A stretch of DNA of 64,000 bases from Bifidobacterium sp. 7101 (GCF_000499285.1 NZ_AWUN01000005.1:113091-177090); one strand, 5' to 3'; counted from the first letter of the stretch, positions 36,027-45,512 are shown. Made by a program: numbers and translations. The notes: generated from the letters alone by a model not told the origin.

Positions 36027-37982
36027 ATGGCAGAAGGCACGAACGGAAGACGGCGTTTCTCGGATAAGTGGGGCAAGCACGAACTTGATGTCCTGGCCGT
36101 CTTATCGTCCGCTTTCCCGCAATGGCTTACATCACGGCAAATAGCGCAACGGGTCAAGGCCTATGCCGACTCTTATGGCGAGCTGGCCGACCAGGCCGCC
36201 AAGGCTGCCTTCGCCAAGCAGTTCCAGCGTGACCGGGCCAAGCTGGCGGCCATGGGCATTGCCATCGAATCCCGTCAGCCCGAGTATTCCTCCAAGTCCG
36301 AGGGCCAGGATTTCGCCTCCTACCGTCTGCAGCTGGGGGACGAGCCCCGCATCCGCATGCACTTCAACCAGGAAGACATGCCGGTACTGGCCGCGGCCAA
36401 CTACCTCGCACGATCCATTGCCATGTCCCAGGAGGCCTGCGAGGAGCCGACCCGACCAGTCTCGCGCACAACGCCCCGAGTGCCACAGGTGCCCATCCCT
36501 GGCCTCGGTCTGGACTCCATAGCTCCGGGACTGGGTACTCAGCGCATTCCCGATAACCTGGTCAAGGTCATCGATTCCCGACGCTTCGCCGCCACCGTGG
36601 ACGTGGACGGGGAGAACCTGAACGTGGCCTATGCCGACTCGGACGATCTGGCCATGTTCGTCCTGGAGCACCCCGATGCCTCCATCGTCAGCCCGCAGGA
36701 GGCTGCGGATGCTTTCCGGCGCCGTCTGGATGCAGCCACCCGCTTCAAGCTGGCTGACGAGTCACAGAGCCCCGGCGCGGCGACGGTCATCTCTCCGGAG
36801 ATTGCACGAACCAGCGTCGAGCATTTCGCCAGTGACCTAAGCGACGACGATACCGACCTTCGGCACGCCCGCCGGGCCAGTGCATCCTCATTCCAGACCG
36901 GGTCCGAGGTGGACCGCCGCCTGCGTCTCATGCTCTTCTTGTCCGCACACCTGGGCGAGGAATTCTCCCTGGCCGAGCTGGCCGATCGTTTCATCGGCCA
37001 CCCTAACAGCAAGGAAGAGCTGCGCAAGTACGTCAACACCATCCATAAGGACATCAACACCCTGACCACGGTCTCGGACGACGGGGAGATGGCCGGCAGC
37101 CAGTTCTTCGACATCGACTGGTCCCTGTTGGACGATAGCGGCATCGTCTCGGCCACCAACTCGCTGGGCTTGGAACGGCTGGCTGGCATTTCACCCCAGT
37201 ATCTGAGCATGCTGACCGCCTCGCTCAACTACCTGGCCCACTCGCCCCTGCTGCCCGAGGAATCCCGCAGCCAGGCCGAGTCGCTCTACCAGCGTCTGCG
37301 CACACATGTTGGGCCGGGCGAGACACCCTGGCTCTCCCTCACCGGGTATGAGACAGAACCCAAGAGTTTCTCGGTGGTGCGCCGGGCCATCAAGACCGAG
37401 TCCTTGCTGGATATGGAGTACACGGACGCCGCTGGCCGGACCCGCCGCAAGGTTGTGGCCCCAGCCAAGATCTTCGTGGATGAGGGCGTCTACTATGTCG
37501 CCGCCTGGACCGACATCGGTGACGCCGCAGAGGGCACAGAGGCTGCAGACGCTCCCTCGGATTCCAGCCGCCACCTCAAACAGGGCACCGGGCGCAACCG
37601 GCAGTGGCAGGTTCTACGAATCGCCAGAATCGAGCATGCGACCATCGTCAAACCCAGCCACAAGGTGGAGTTCCCGGACGTACCGGTCAGCGAACTGCGT
37701 AAGTGGTCCTTCGACAACGGCACGGCTGCGGTCTTCATCACTGACCGGCCGGACCTGCCCTACATCAAGTCCCTGCCGGGTGCCTCTGTGGAGCCTTGCG
37801 GTTCCGGGCAGAAGGTTCACCTGACCGTCTCATCGGACTCCTGGTTCGTAGCCTTCTGCATCGCCCACGCCAAACACATCACCGCAGTGGCGCCCAAGAC
37901 CCTGCGCACCATGATCCTGGCCCGTGCACAGCGCGAGATCACCATCAGCGACGCTCACGACGAGGAGCAGGACCGGCACTAA
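36027..37982 (+). CDS. pafBC: PafB-PafC fusion, WYL-domain DNA-damage regulator
   Basis: A 651-residue protein holding two PafB/PafC-like units. Unit 1 begins with an HTH (KHELDVLAVLSSAFPQWLTS, about 12-35). Unit 2 has its own HTH (VDRRLRLMLFLSAHLGEEFS, about 294-320), a linker and a WYL domain (SVVRRAIKTESLLDMEYTD and VDEGVYYVAAWTD, about 448-500), with a C-terminal WCX-like extension. PafBC senses ssDNA and activates the LexA-independent damage response in actinobacteria. Here both halves are one protein, as in Bifidobacterium and some other genera. It leads a run with the one-TM protein and HelY. GAGG precedes the ATG. Confidence 0.85.
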   Translation: MAEGTNGRRRFSDKWGKHELDVLAVLSSAFPQWLTSRQIAQRVKAYADSYGELADQAAKAAFAKQFQRDRAKLAAMGIAIESRQPEYSSKSEGQDFASYRLQLGDEPRIRMHFNQEDMPVLAAANYLARSIAMSQEACEEPTRPVSRTTPRVPQVPIPGLGLDSIAPGLGTQRIPDNLVKVIDSRRFAATVDVDGENLNVAYADSDDLAMFVLEHPDASIVSPQEAADAFRRRLDAATRFKLADESQSPGAATVISPEIARTSVEHFASDLSDDDTDLRHARRASASSFQTGSEVDRRLRLMLFLSAHLGEEFSLAELADRFIGHPNSKEELRKYVNTIHKDINTLTTVSDDGEMAGSQFFDIDWSLLDDSGIVSATNSLGLERLAGISPQYLSMLTASLNYLAHSPLLPEESRSQAESLYQRLRTHVGPGETPWLSLTGYETEPKSFSVVRRAIKTESLLDMEYTDAAGRTRRKVVAPAKIFVDEGVYYVAAWTDIGDAAEGTEAADAPSDSSRHLKQGTGRNRQWQVLRIARIEHATIVKPSHKVEFPDVPVSELRKWSFDNGTAAVFITDRPDLPYIKSLPGASVEPCGSGQKVHLTVSSDSWFVAFCIAHAKHITAVAPKTLRTMILARAQREITISDAHDEEQDRH

Positions 37983-38003
37983 TTCCGGTCGGAAAGGAGT
38001 GCC

Positions 38004-38327
38004 ATGCCTGGATGGATCTGGATCCTTCTTGTGATCTTCATGCTGGCCATGCTGATCTGTGGAGCCGTCTACGCCATCCGTCACGCCATGGCAGCCAGCC
38101 GCTCGATCGGACGGGTCTCGGACGATCTGAATCGTCACATGCCGCAACCCCCGGCAGCAGAGCAGTCCCAGGCAACGGATAGGACTAAAGGTCCGGCCTT
38201 CGCCCTGCCCCTGTCGCAGTCAACCGAGCGTTACAGTCAGGCTCATGCCCTGGTCCTGCAACGCAAGGAGCAGCGCAGGAGGAACCACGGCCGCATCTGG
38301 CGGCGGTGGAAGCAGTTCAATAGGTAG
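38004..38327 (+). CDS. Small one-TM protein upstream of HelY
   Basis: A 107-residue protein with one N-terminal TM helix (WIWILLVIFMLAMLICGAVY) and a cytosolic tail ending in a very basic stretch (KEQRRRNHGRIWRRWKQF). AAAGGAG precedes the ATG. It starts 21 bases after pafBC and ends 13 bases before the helicase start, so it belongs to the operon. The basic tail might bind RNA or DNA at the membrane; no family recognised. Confidence 0.7.
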   Translation: MPGWIWILLVIFMLAMLICGAVYAIRHAMAASRSIGRVSDDLNRHMPQPPAAEQSQATDRTKGPAFALPLSQSTERYSQAHALVLQRKEQRRRNHGRIWRRWKQFNR

Positions 38328-38340
38328 TTCTTGGAGGAAC

Positions 38341-40905
38341 ATGTCAGGTCATCGTCACCACGGACAGGATTCATCGACATCCGAACCGGGGCCGGCGGAA
38401 CGTTACGCCCGTTTCAGTCGTCATCGCAAACGCATGACCGGAGCGCCCGCACGCTTTCAGTCCAAGCTGCCCTTCCCTCTGGACGACTTCCAGCTGGAGG
38501 CCATCACCGCCCTGGAGGATGGTGACAACGTCCTGGTGGCCGCTCCCACCGGTGCCGGCAAGACCATTGTGGCCGATTTCGCAGTATTCCTGGCCCAGGA
38601 GCAGAACGTCAAGACCTTCTACACCACTCCAATCAAGGCGCTGAGCAACCAGAAATACCATGACCTGGTCGACCGCTACGGAGAGGACCGAGTGGGGCTG
38701 CTGACCGGCGACACCTCCATCAACTCCGAGGCGGACATCGTGGTCATGACCACCGAGGTCCTGCGCAACATGCTCTATGAGCAGTCCTCCACCCTGACGG
38801 CCCTGAAGTACGTAATCCTGGACGAGGTCCACTATCTGGCCGACCGCTTCCGGGGGCCCGTCTGGGAGGAGGTCATCATCCACCTGCCGGCCTCCACCCG
38901 CATTGTGGGACTGTCGGCCACCGTGTCCAACGTGGAGGAATTCTCCGACTGGATCTCCTCGGTGCGCGGACGCACCCATCTGGTGGTCTCCGAGCGCAGG
39001 CCCGTGCCGCTGGAGCAGCATGTCCTGGTCCAGGCCGACAGACACACCGAGCCAGAGATCCTGGATCTGTATCGGCATGACGGCTCAGGACGGCAGACCC
39101 CAAAGATCAACCCGCGTCTGGTCTCCCGGTTGGCCCAGCTGGACAAGGCCGGACAGGAGCGCATCCAGGCCCGCGACAAGGGGCATCACCATCGCCATGG
39201 CCGTGGCGGCAGGCCGGAGCGACGGATGGGGGAGCGGTATCGTCCAAGCCGGGCCGACGTGGTCGATGAGCTTGACTTCATGGACATGCTGCCCGGCATC
39301 TACTTCATCTTCTCACGCACCGGCTGCGACCAGGCCGTCCAGCAATGCATCCGGGCAGGGCTGCAGCTGACCACTGACGAGGAAGCCCGCCGTATACGGC
39401 ACATCGTGGACTCCATGGCCGCCGGCCAGCTCAGCAAGGAGGATCTCAAGGCGCTGGGATTCTCTCAATTCCGCTTCGCTCTGGAGCAGGGTTTCGCCGC
39501 CCATCATGCCGGGGTAGTCACCCTCTTCCGGCAGATAGTCGAACATCTGTTTGAGCTGGGCCTGCTCAAGGTGGTCTTCGCCACCGAAACCCTGGCCCTG
39601 GGCATCAACATGCCCGCCCGCTGCGTTGTGGTCGAAAAACTGGAGAAGTTCGACGGCACCGGCCATGTAGCCCTGACACCCGGCGAGTTCACCCAGCTGA
39701 CCGGTCGGGCAGGCCGGCGCGGCATCGATGACATCGGCCATGTGGTGGTGGTCGATCACCGGGACTTCAGCCCCAAGACCATGGCCGCGCTGTCCAGCAG
39801 AAGGGTCTACCCGCTCCACTCCAGCTTCCGGCCCACCTTCAACATGGCCGTCAACCTGCTCAACTCCTCCAGCTACAGCCGGGCCAGGGACACCCTGGAC
39901 CACTCCTTTGCCCAGTGGGAGGCCAATCGATCAGCCTCGGAGCTGGAGGAGCGCATCGAGACCCTGACCAGCGGCCTGGAGGACTACCGGAAGGCGGCCC
40001 AATGCAGCCGTGGCGATCTGATCGAGTTTATGCGCATCCGTGCAGCCCTATCCTCGGCCCAGAAGAATGATCGCCGCCGCTTGAAGCGTCAAAGGTTTAC
40101 CAGCGAGAAGGCTCGTGACCGGGCATTCCGTGACCTTGACCTGCACATCGACCAGCTGCGCGAGCAGGAACGCAACCATCCCTGCCGCCAGTGCCCGGAC
40201 CTACCCAAGCATCTGCGCTGGGGGAACCGGTGGATCCGCATGGACAAGGAGTTGCAGCGCACCCGGGAACAGTACGAGTCCAAAACCGGATCAGTCTCAC
40301 GCCAGTTCGACAGAATCTGCCAGATTCTGGCCGATCTGCACTACACCCGCCCAGTGGACCCTGACGACTGCCGGCTGACCAGGAAAGGCCAGCTACTCCG
40401 GCGCATCTACAGCGAGCAGGATCTAAGCCTTGCCGAGATCCTGGATCGTGGCATCCTCGACGATCTGGAGCCAGCAGAACTGGCGGCCGCAGTCTCCGGG
40501 CTGGTCTACGAATCCCGCCGTGGGGTAGGGGAGCAGCCGGGGGAGAGGGCAGGTTACCGTGCTCCCAGGTTGGCTGAGGCCATGGAGGATATGAAGCGTC
40601 AGTGGTCCCAGGTGCAGGAACGCTGTGATCAGGCTGGATTGGAACTGCCCCCGGAAATCGACTTTGGCTTGGGGCCGACCATCTACGACTGGGCCTGCGG
40701 CGACTCGCTGACCACCATCCTGCATGACAGCGATTTGACGGCGGGGGACTTCGTGCGCAACGCCAAACGCCTGTCCGATGTGCTCACCCAAATCGTCCAA
40801 GTGGAACCCTACCTGGGCAGGGGAGGGCATCACCTGGCCAGGACTGCCAGCATCGCCGCAGACCAGGTAAATCGTGGCATTGTGGCTTACACCGGCGTGG
40901 AGTGA
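38341..40905 (+). CDS. helY: HelY/Mtr4-like DExH-box RNA helicase
   Basis: An 854-residue superfamily-2 helicase. Walker A APTGAGKT (about 68-75), DEVH box VILDEVHYLADRFRG, SAT motif GLSATVSN, and the C-terminal recA-like motifs TETLALGINMPARCVV and QLTGRAGRRGIDD. The helical C-terminal domain (from about 540) is of the DSHCT type of Ski2/Mtr4 helicases. In actinobacteria this is HelY, probably acting in RNA turnover. GGAGG five bases before ATG 38341 settles the start; an in-frame ATG at 38245 overlaps the upstream gene. Confidence 0.9.
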   Translation: MSGHRHHGQDSSTSEPGPAERYARFSRHRKRMTGAPARFQSKLPFPLDDFQLEAITALEDGDNVLVAAPTGAGKTIVADFAVFLAQEQNVKTFYTTPIKALSNQKYHDLVDRYGEDRVGLLTGDTSINSEADIVVMTTEVLRNMLYEQSSTLTALKYVILDEVHYLADRFRGPVWEEVIIHLPASTRIVGLSATVSNVEEFSDWISSVRGRTHLVVSERRPVPLEQHVLVQADRHTEPEILDLYRHDGSGRQTPKINPRLVSRLAQLDKAGQERIQARDKGHHHRHGRGGRPERRMGERYRPSRADVVDELDFMDMLPGIYFIFSRTGCDQAVQQCIRAGLQLTTDEEARRIRHIVDSMAAGQLSKEDLKALGFSQFRFALEQGFAAHHAGVVTLFRQIVEHLFELGLLKVVFATETLALGINMPARCVVVEKLEKFDGTGHVALTPGEFTQLTGRAGRRGIDDIGHVVVVDHRDFSPKTMAALSSRRVYPLHSSFRPTFNMAVNLLNSSSYSRARDTLDHSFAQWEANRSASELEERIETLTSGLEDYRKAAQCSRGDLIEFMRIRAALSSAQKNDRRRLKRQRFTSEKARDRAFRDLDLHIDQLREQERNHPCRQCPDLPKHLRWGNRWIRMDKELQRTREQYESKTGSVSRQFDRICQILADLHYTRPVDPDDCRLTRKGQLLRRIYSEQDLSLAEILDRGILDDLEPAELAAAVSGLVYESRRGVGEQPGERAGYRAPRLAEAMEDMKRQWSQVQERCDQAGLELPPEIDFGLGPTIYDWACGDSLTTILHDSDLTAGDFVRNAKRLSDVLTQIVQVEPYLGRGGHHLARTASIAADQVNRGIVAYTGVE

Positions 40906-40989
40906 ACACAGGCCCAATCAGGGAATAAGTTTCAGGTCAACACTGTTCTGTAGCTTGGAGGCAGTGACGGACACGAGTATGGAGGAATC

Positions 40990-41337
40990 ATGGCAGAGCG
41001 TAGTCTTCGCGGCATGAGTATTGGGGCGAAGTCCCTGGAATCCGATCAGAATGTGGACTTCGCAGCACGCAGCGAGGTCGCCTACATCTGCCCCAAGGGC
41101 CATCGGACCATTCTGCCGCTGGCTGAGGGCGCTGAGGTGCCGCAGGAGTGGGAGTGCCGCTGCGGGCAGATCGCTCACCTTGAAGGACATGACGAGCAGG
41201 ATTCCGGCAAGACCGGCAAACCGACCAGGACCCATTGGGACATGCTGTTGGAGCGTCGATCCGAGGACGAGCTCAAGGCCGTGCTGGACAAGCGCCTGAA
41301 AATGCATCGCGAAGGATGGTTCCCCGACTATGAGTAA
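40990..41337 (+). CDS. rbpA: RNA polymerase-binding protein RbpA
   Basis: A 115-residue RbpA: the N-terminal tail MAERSLRGMSIGAKSLESD, the zinc ribbon with CPKGH and CRCG (about 36-65) and the C-terminal sigma-interaction helix (RRSEDELKAVLDKRL). RbpA holds the housekeeping sigma factor on RNA polymerase and stabilises open complexes in actinobacteria. It is followed by a phosphatase gene with an 8-base overlap (ATGAGTAA). The sequence fits the family length of about 110-120 residues. Confidence 0.92.
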   Translation: MAERSLRGMSIGAKSLESDQNVDFAARSEVAYICPKGHRTILPLAEGAEVPQEWECRCGQIAHLEGHDEQDSGKTGKPTRTHWDMLLERRSEDELKAVLDKRLKMHREGWFPDYE

Positions 41338-42061
41338 ATCACCGCGCCGCCTGGTCCTTCTGGACCTCGACGGCACCCTGACTGCCTCACATCCAGGCAT
41401 TATCGCTTCCGTGGTACAAACCTTTAAAGATCTCGGTTACCCCGTGCCCGATGAAAGCGAGCTTCGCAGATTCATCGGACCAGCCGTGAAAGTATCGTTG
41501 CGTCGCAACGGCGTCAGGGAGGAAGACCTCGACAGGGGCGTACAGATATACCGGCGCTATTACAGCGAGATAGCAACATTCGAGGATCCGGAACATCCAG
41601 GACAACACATCCCTGGACGCCTGCTCGCCACAGTCTTCGACGGCATCCCCGAACAGCTGAATCGTATGCGCGAGCATGGTCTGACATTGGCTGTGGCCAC
41701 CTGCAAGCCTGAGTATCAGGCCCTACCGGTCTGTGACCACTTCGGACTGACGCCACTGGTAGATGGCGTCTTTGGCGCCAGCAAGGATTCCACGCGGATT
41801 ACCAAAGCCCAGGTCATCACCTACGCACTAGAGCAGATTGGCTTCAATGTAAAGCTCGGCGACCGAGCCCTTATGGTCGGCGATCGCTGGACTGATGCTG
41901 ATGGTGCGCAGGAAACCGGTCTGGACTGCCTGGGATGCGGCTGGGGTTATGCCGAGCCCGGAGAACTTGAGTCTCACGGCTGCTATCGAGTCATCAACCA
42001 AGTCAACCAATTGTGCCAGGCTGCCGAGGAATACTTCGGCAAAGACCAGACTCAGCACTGA
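41330..42061 (+). CDS. HAD-type phosphatase, phosphoglycolate phosphatase-like
   Basis: A 243-residue HAD hydrolase: motif I LLDLDGTLTASHPG, motif II VATCKPEY and motif IV MVGDRWTDADGAQETG. The helical cap between motifs I and II fits the Gph class. It overlaps rbpA by 8 bases and ends before a strong terminator. The substrate may be 2-phosphoglycolate or a related small phosphate; this is inferred from class only. Confidence 0.85.
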   Translation: MSKSPRRLVLLDLDGTLTASHPGIIASVVQTFKDLGYPVPDESELRRFIGPAVKVSLRRNGVREEDLDRGVQIYRRYYSEIATFEDPEHPGQHIPGRLLATVFDGIPEQLNRMREHGLTLAVATCKPEYQALPVCDHFGLTPLVDGVFGASKDSTRITKAQVITYALEQIGFNVKLGDRALMVGDRWTDADGAQETGLDCLGCGWGYAEPGELESHGCYRVINQVNQLCQAAEEYFGKDQTQH

Positions 42062-42098
42062 GTCGACCAGAACTGTATCCTGCCTTTTAGGACCACCT

Positions 42099-42128
42099 AG
42101 GGCCACCCGAGATTACCTGGGTGGCCCT
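42099..42128 (+). terminator. Terminator after the phosphatase gene
   Basis: Perfect 10-bp stem AGGGCCACCC / GGGTGGCCCT with a 10-base loop, then TTTG. It lies 38 bases past the HAD stop and closes the rbpA operon before the convergent MerR gene. Confidence 0.85.
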
Positions 42129-42322
42129 TTGCCATCTGTGAGTGAAGCTAGTGAAACGTCACCAAGTCTGACCACAAGAAATCGACCATGAATCACTGAA
42201 AAATGAGAAAATCGTAATCTTGACCTAATAAGCCGATAATGTACGTTATGTCAAATTACTTATCGTTTTTCTCCCCCATTTACGCCGCCACATGCCGTTC
42301 GCTCAATGCTGTCCTCGTCGAT

Positions 42323-42919
42323 TCATGCAGCCCGCTGACGCTGCTCATGCTGGTGCTCCAGACGCTGGCGCAGGCGCATGGCCGTCAGCTCGTCAATGGG
42401 CCGCTCGGGCAGTCCTGGGGTCAGCTGTCCGGTAGTCAAATCCACGTGATCGCAGGTCTGCAATTCCAGATCCATCCGATGCCAGATAGCGCCCACAGAG
42501 ACAGCAAAAACGGCGCGCCCGGACTGCATCAACGCGAAGACCTGATCCGGGCCTGAGCATTCGGTGACCTGATCACCGTCGCAAACCACGGTCACATGCT
42601 CAAGCTGACCCACAGTTCGACGCTCAAGGTAAGCCACAGTGCTCGTAGCGTTGACCAGGTTGACACCGGCATCCAGAAGGCGCTTGAGAACAGCCAGAAT
42701 AACCACATCTTTGAAGGAATAAAGTCTACGGGAGCCTGAGCCATGCGAGGCCTTGATCGAGGGCTCTACAATCCGCTTCCGAGCCCAATAATCCAGCTGT
42801 CGATAGGTGATGCCTGCCACCTTGGCCGCGACCGTGCCCCGGTAGCCTCGAGTTGTGCCCTCGGCCTGCTCAGCCGAAAAGAGTTCACCTTGGACCAGCG
42901 CCGGCATCTCATCGGCCAT
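42323..42919 (-). CDS. ftsR: MerR-type regulator, FtsR-like
   Basis: A 198-residue MerR-type protein: KVAGITYRQLDYWARKRIV (about 33-51) is the HTH and SRRLYSFKDVVILAVLKRLL the second half of the winged helix. The conserved neighbour is a GarA-like FHA gene, the same order as Mycobacterium Rv1827-Rv1828 and the Corynebacterium FtsR locus, where FtsR controls ftsZ. I infer an FtsR-like role in cell division control. The C-terminal half is rich in Gln/Arg and has no recognised ligand domain. Confidence 0.78.
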   Translation of the reverse strand: MADEMPALVQGELFSAEQAEGTTRGYRGTVAAKVAGITYRQLDYWARKRIVEPSIKASHGSGSRRLYSFKDVVILAVLKRLLDAGVNLVNATSTVAYLERRTVGQLEHVTVVCDGDQVTECSGPDQVFALMQSGRAVFAVSVGAIWHRMDLELQTCDHVDLTTGQLTPGLPERPIDELTAMRLRQRLEHQHEQRQRAA

Positions 42920-42933
42920 GTCATTGCCCCCTG

Positions 42934-43377
42934 TCAGCTCTTGGCGATGACTGCCCGGTTATCGAAGTAAACCAGCCTGAACTTGCCGATCATGATCTCA
43001 TCTCCGTTGTGCAGGTCGGCCTGATCCACGCGTTCGCGATTGACGTAGGTGCCGTTGAGGCTGCCCGTGTCCTCGACACGGAAGCCATGATCGGTCCGTA
43101 CGAATATGGCGTGCGCCCGGGAGACCGTCGAGTCGTCCAACAGAATGTCCGCCTTCGGATCGCGGCCCACACTGACCTGGTCTTCGTCCAGCAGATAGCG
43201 CGATCCCGACACCGCTCCCCTGGTGGAGATCAGCAGGGCTGTACCCTCAGGCAATCGGGCCATGGTCTCCAGATCGTCCTTGGTAAGTGGACGGTCACCG
43301 TTGGAGGTGACTGGAATGTTCAGGGCCGGCATGCCGATGATGGTCGTCTCGCCCGCAGTGGGAATAGGATCTGTCAT
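42934..43377 (-). CDS. garA: FHA-domain protein, GarA/OdhI-like
   Basis: A 147-residue protein with one C-terminal FHA domain (about 50-140): SVGRDPKADILLDDSTVSR and SLNGTYVNRERVD contain the Gly-Arg, Ser-x-x-His and Asn-Gly residues that bind phosphothreonine. Residues 10-12 are Glu-Thr-Thr, the conserved phosphorylation site for Ser/Thr kinases in GarA/OdhI. Those proteins control 2-oxoglutarate flux. It is upstream of the MerR gene by 14 bases. Bifidobacteria lack a complete citric acid cycle, so the target here may differ. Confidence 0.85.
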   Translation of the reverse strand: MTDPIPTAGETTIIGMPALNIPVTSNGDRPLTKDDLETMARLPEGTALLISTRGAVSGSRYLLDEDQVSVGRDPKADILLDDSTVSRAHAIFVRTDHGFRVEDTGSLNGTYVNRERVDQADLHNGDEIMIGKFRLVYFDNRAVIAKS

Positions 43378-43383
43378 AATTGC

Positions 43384-44217
43384 CTATTCTACAGGCTTTG
43401 CATACTGATAGTCCTGCACGCGTCGAACCTGGTCGATTCTGACACTATCGGACTGGTCCACCGATACGGATGCATGGAATTGCACCTTGATCCGCGAGCC
43501 CACTCCCCCGGCGATCTGAATGGCGTTCTGTAGGCTGTCCGGGTCCCCGATGGCCTTGACGACATAGGGGCTGTGCAACTTGGCGTGGTCGCACTGCAGG
43601 CCGGTGCGGGTATCCAGCAGATAGGTGTTGGTGACCACCCGGACATCATTGAAGGATATGACCTCGGCCCCGGCGTTGCGCAGCTCCTCAATCAGGTTGA
43701 ACATGGTGGAGGCATCCACACGATCACTGTCCTCGGTGACCCTCACCACCACTCCCCTGCCCTGTGCAGGCAGCCGTCCGGACAGAATGCCACTGCTCTG
43801 TTCGTTCTGCTGGGCGATGCGGGCGGCCTCCTTTTGCTTGTCGGCGGCAGATTTAATCGAGGTAAGCTGCTGGTTGAGCTGGCTCTTGCGCTCCTCCAGC
43901 TTATCGACCTGATTGCTGGTCTCGTCCAGCACCCGCACCAGCTCTTCCTCGGACAGACTCTGGTAGGAGGACTGGTTATTGCGCACCTGCACGGCGTACC
44001 CGAAGCCCAGCAGGGCGCACATAAGGGCAACCAGGACGCTGGTGACCAGCCTGACCCTGGTGGCGTTGGAGTTGAGCGTGCGCAGAGGCCGCCGACGAAC
44101 CACTGGGAAAGCGCCGGTCTGCGTATCGTCCGATGGGGCCCTGACCCGTCCAGGCCTCCTGGGCGGAATGCTCTTGGGCATCTGTTCATCGCGTTTCTTC
44201 CTGAGGGTGTGTCTCAT
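43384..44217 (-). CDS. DUF881 membrane protein (second copy)
   Basis: A 277-residue DUF881 protein with a basic cytosolic N-terminus, one TM helix (about 48-68, VLVALMCALLGFGYAVQV), a coiled coil (EELVRVLDETSNQVDKLEER) and a DUF881 domain with GRGVVVRVTEDSD and GAEVISFNDVRVVTNTYLL. ATG at 44217 follows GGGGTGAG and lies four bases after the sbp stop. DUF881 proteins are conserved in actinobacteria with DUF1290; their role is unresolved, perhaps cell envelope or division. Confidence 0.82.
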   Translation of the reverse strand: MRHTLRKKRDEQMPKSIPPRRPGRVRAPSDDTQTGAFPVVRRRPLRTLNSNATRVRLVTSVLVALMCALLGFGYAVQVRNNQSSYQSLSEEELVRVLDETSNQVDKLEERKSQLNQQLTSIKSAADKQKEAARIAQQNEQSSGILSGRLPAQGRGVVVRVTEDSDRVDASTMFNLIEELRNAGAEVISFNDVRVVTNTYLLDTRTGLQCDHAKLHSPYVVKAIGDPDSLQNAIQIAGGVGSRIKVQFHASVSVDQSDSVRIDQVRRVQDYQYAKPVE

Positions 44218-44221
44218 ATGC

Positions 44222-44554
44222 TCACCCCTTGAAAATGAACCGTCGAATAGCGGAGACATTGGAGAAGATGCGGATGCCCAGGACCACGATGACGGCCGTG
44301 GACAGCTGGGAGCCCACACCCAGCTGGTTGCCCAGGAAGACCAGAAGTGTGGCCGTAATCACATTGGAGATGAAGGAGACCACAAAGACCCGGTCCGAGA
44401 AGCTGCGCTCGAAATAGGAACGGACCGCGCCCATCAACGCATCCAGTGCGGCCACCACCATAATGGGCAGGTAGGGCTGCAGGACGATGGGAATGTCGGG
44501 CTTGAGGAAGATGCCCGCCACCACGCCTAGAATCAGGCCGAGAATTGCCGACAT
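44222..44554 (-). CDS. sbp: Small basic protein Sbp (DUF1290)
   Basis: A 110-residue integral membrane protein of DUF1290: GLILGVVAGIFLKPDIPIVL, then DALMGAVRSYFERSFSDRVF and a conserved C-terminus IRIFSNVSAIRRFIFKG. The ATG is one base after the stop of the upstream DUF881 gene and four bases before the next DUF881 gene starts, so the three are tightly coupled. The same triad is found in mycobacteria (Rv1823-Rv1825 type). Function is not established. Confidence 0.85.
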   Translation of the reverse strand: MSAILGLILGVVAGIFLKPDIPIVLQPYLPIMVVAALDALMGAVRSYFERSFSDRVFVVSFISNVITATLLVFLGNQLGVGSQLSTAVIVVLGIRIFSNVSAIRRFIFKG

Positions 44555-44555
44555 G

Positions 44556-45512
44556 TCAATGACTCCTTCCGGCATAGGACAGATTGGGCAGACCGACGGC
44601 ATCCAGGTTCAGGCGTCGCTGCTTGTTCACATTGACGGTGATATTCGCATTCTTCAGGTCACGCAGACGACTCTGCAGATCACTGCGAGACATCAGATCA
44701 GACAGGGCACCCTGGTCGCCTATGGCTTCGATCTTGTAGGGGGCCTCGATGGAGGCGGTCCCCACCAGGATGGTCTGACCAGCCGTGCGCACGGAGGTCT
44801 GCGTTCCTATTCTATTGCCGTTGATGGCGATGGCCTCGGCTCCCGCAGACCAAAGCTTGGTCAGGAACCACTGCAGGTCCTGGTCGGTGACCAGTTTGAT
44901 CTGATCGGCATTGTCCCGGGAATCCTTGGATGCTATAGGGTTTGCCAGAGTGATGACGATGCCCTGGCCCTGCACCTTGCTGGTGCCGTTGGTCAAATCG
45001 TCGGCCGTCTGCGTGCCGTCCTGACCTTGGCCGCCCACTTGACCCGAAAGCGTGTCGATATTGCCGTTGAGGTCCGAAATCTGCCCGTTAAGATCGTTGG
45101 CACGCTTGCTGACTGCTTCCACCTGGGTAATCAGCTTTTCGCGCACCTTCTGACGCGGGTCCCTGTGGAGCACTTGCACTATGCCCGTGCCGGCCAAGCC
45201 GACAAGCACACAGATGACAAAGACCAGAATCCTGTTCACCCACACACTTACCGGTGATCTACGCTCAGCGGGCAACAGGCGGGCATCCTCGAACATGGGA
45301 TCCATGGGGCGGTTGGTCAGGTCATCGATCAGCCTCAGGGATTCATCGGCCATGCGCCGACGTATGGACTCCTGGGCAGGCTCGGAGCTCTCCTGATCCA
45401 CATAATGACGCTCCAGGCCAGCAGTGGAATGCGAAAAAGCCGCCCGGCGGTGAATCAGGGCACGGTCGGGCGGCACGGGGAAGGATTCAGGCGTCATCTG
45501 TGGCTCAGTCAT
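44556..45512 (-). CDS. DUF881 membrane protein (first copy)
   Basis: A 318-residue paralogue of the DUF881 protein two genes downstream. A cytosolic N-terminus of about 100 residues precedes one TM helix (NRILVFVICVLVGLAGTGIV), a coiled coil with periodic leucines (LNGQISDLNGNIDTLSGQVG) and the DUF881 domain (QGIVITLANPIAS and GAEAIAINGNRIGTQTSV). AGGAC precedes the ATG at 45512, which overlaps the pgsA stop by 8 bases. Two DUF881 copies around a DUF1290 gene is the standard actinobacterial arrangement. Confidence 0.82.
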   Translation of the reverse strand: MTEPQMTPESFPVPPDRALIHRRAAFSHSTAGLERHYVDQESSEPAQESIRRRMADESLRLIDDLTNRPMDPMFEDARLLPAERRSPVSVWVNRILVFVICVLVGLAGTGIVQVLHRDPRQKVREKLITQVEAVSKRANDLNGQISDLNGNIDTLSGQVGGQGQDGTQTADDLTNGTSKVQGQGIVITLANPIASKDSRDNADQIKLVTDQDLQWFLTKLWSAGAEAIAINGNRIGTQTSVRTAGQTILVGTASIEAPYKIEAIGDQGALSDLMSRSDLQSRLRDLKNANITVNVNKQRRLNLDAVGLPNLSYAGRSH

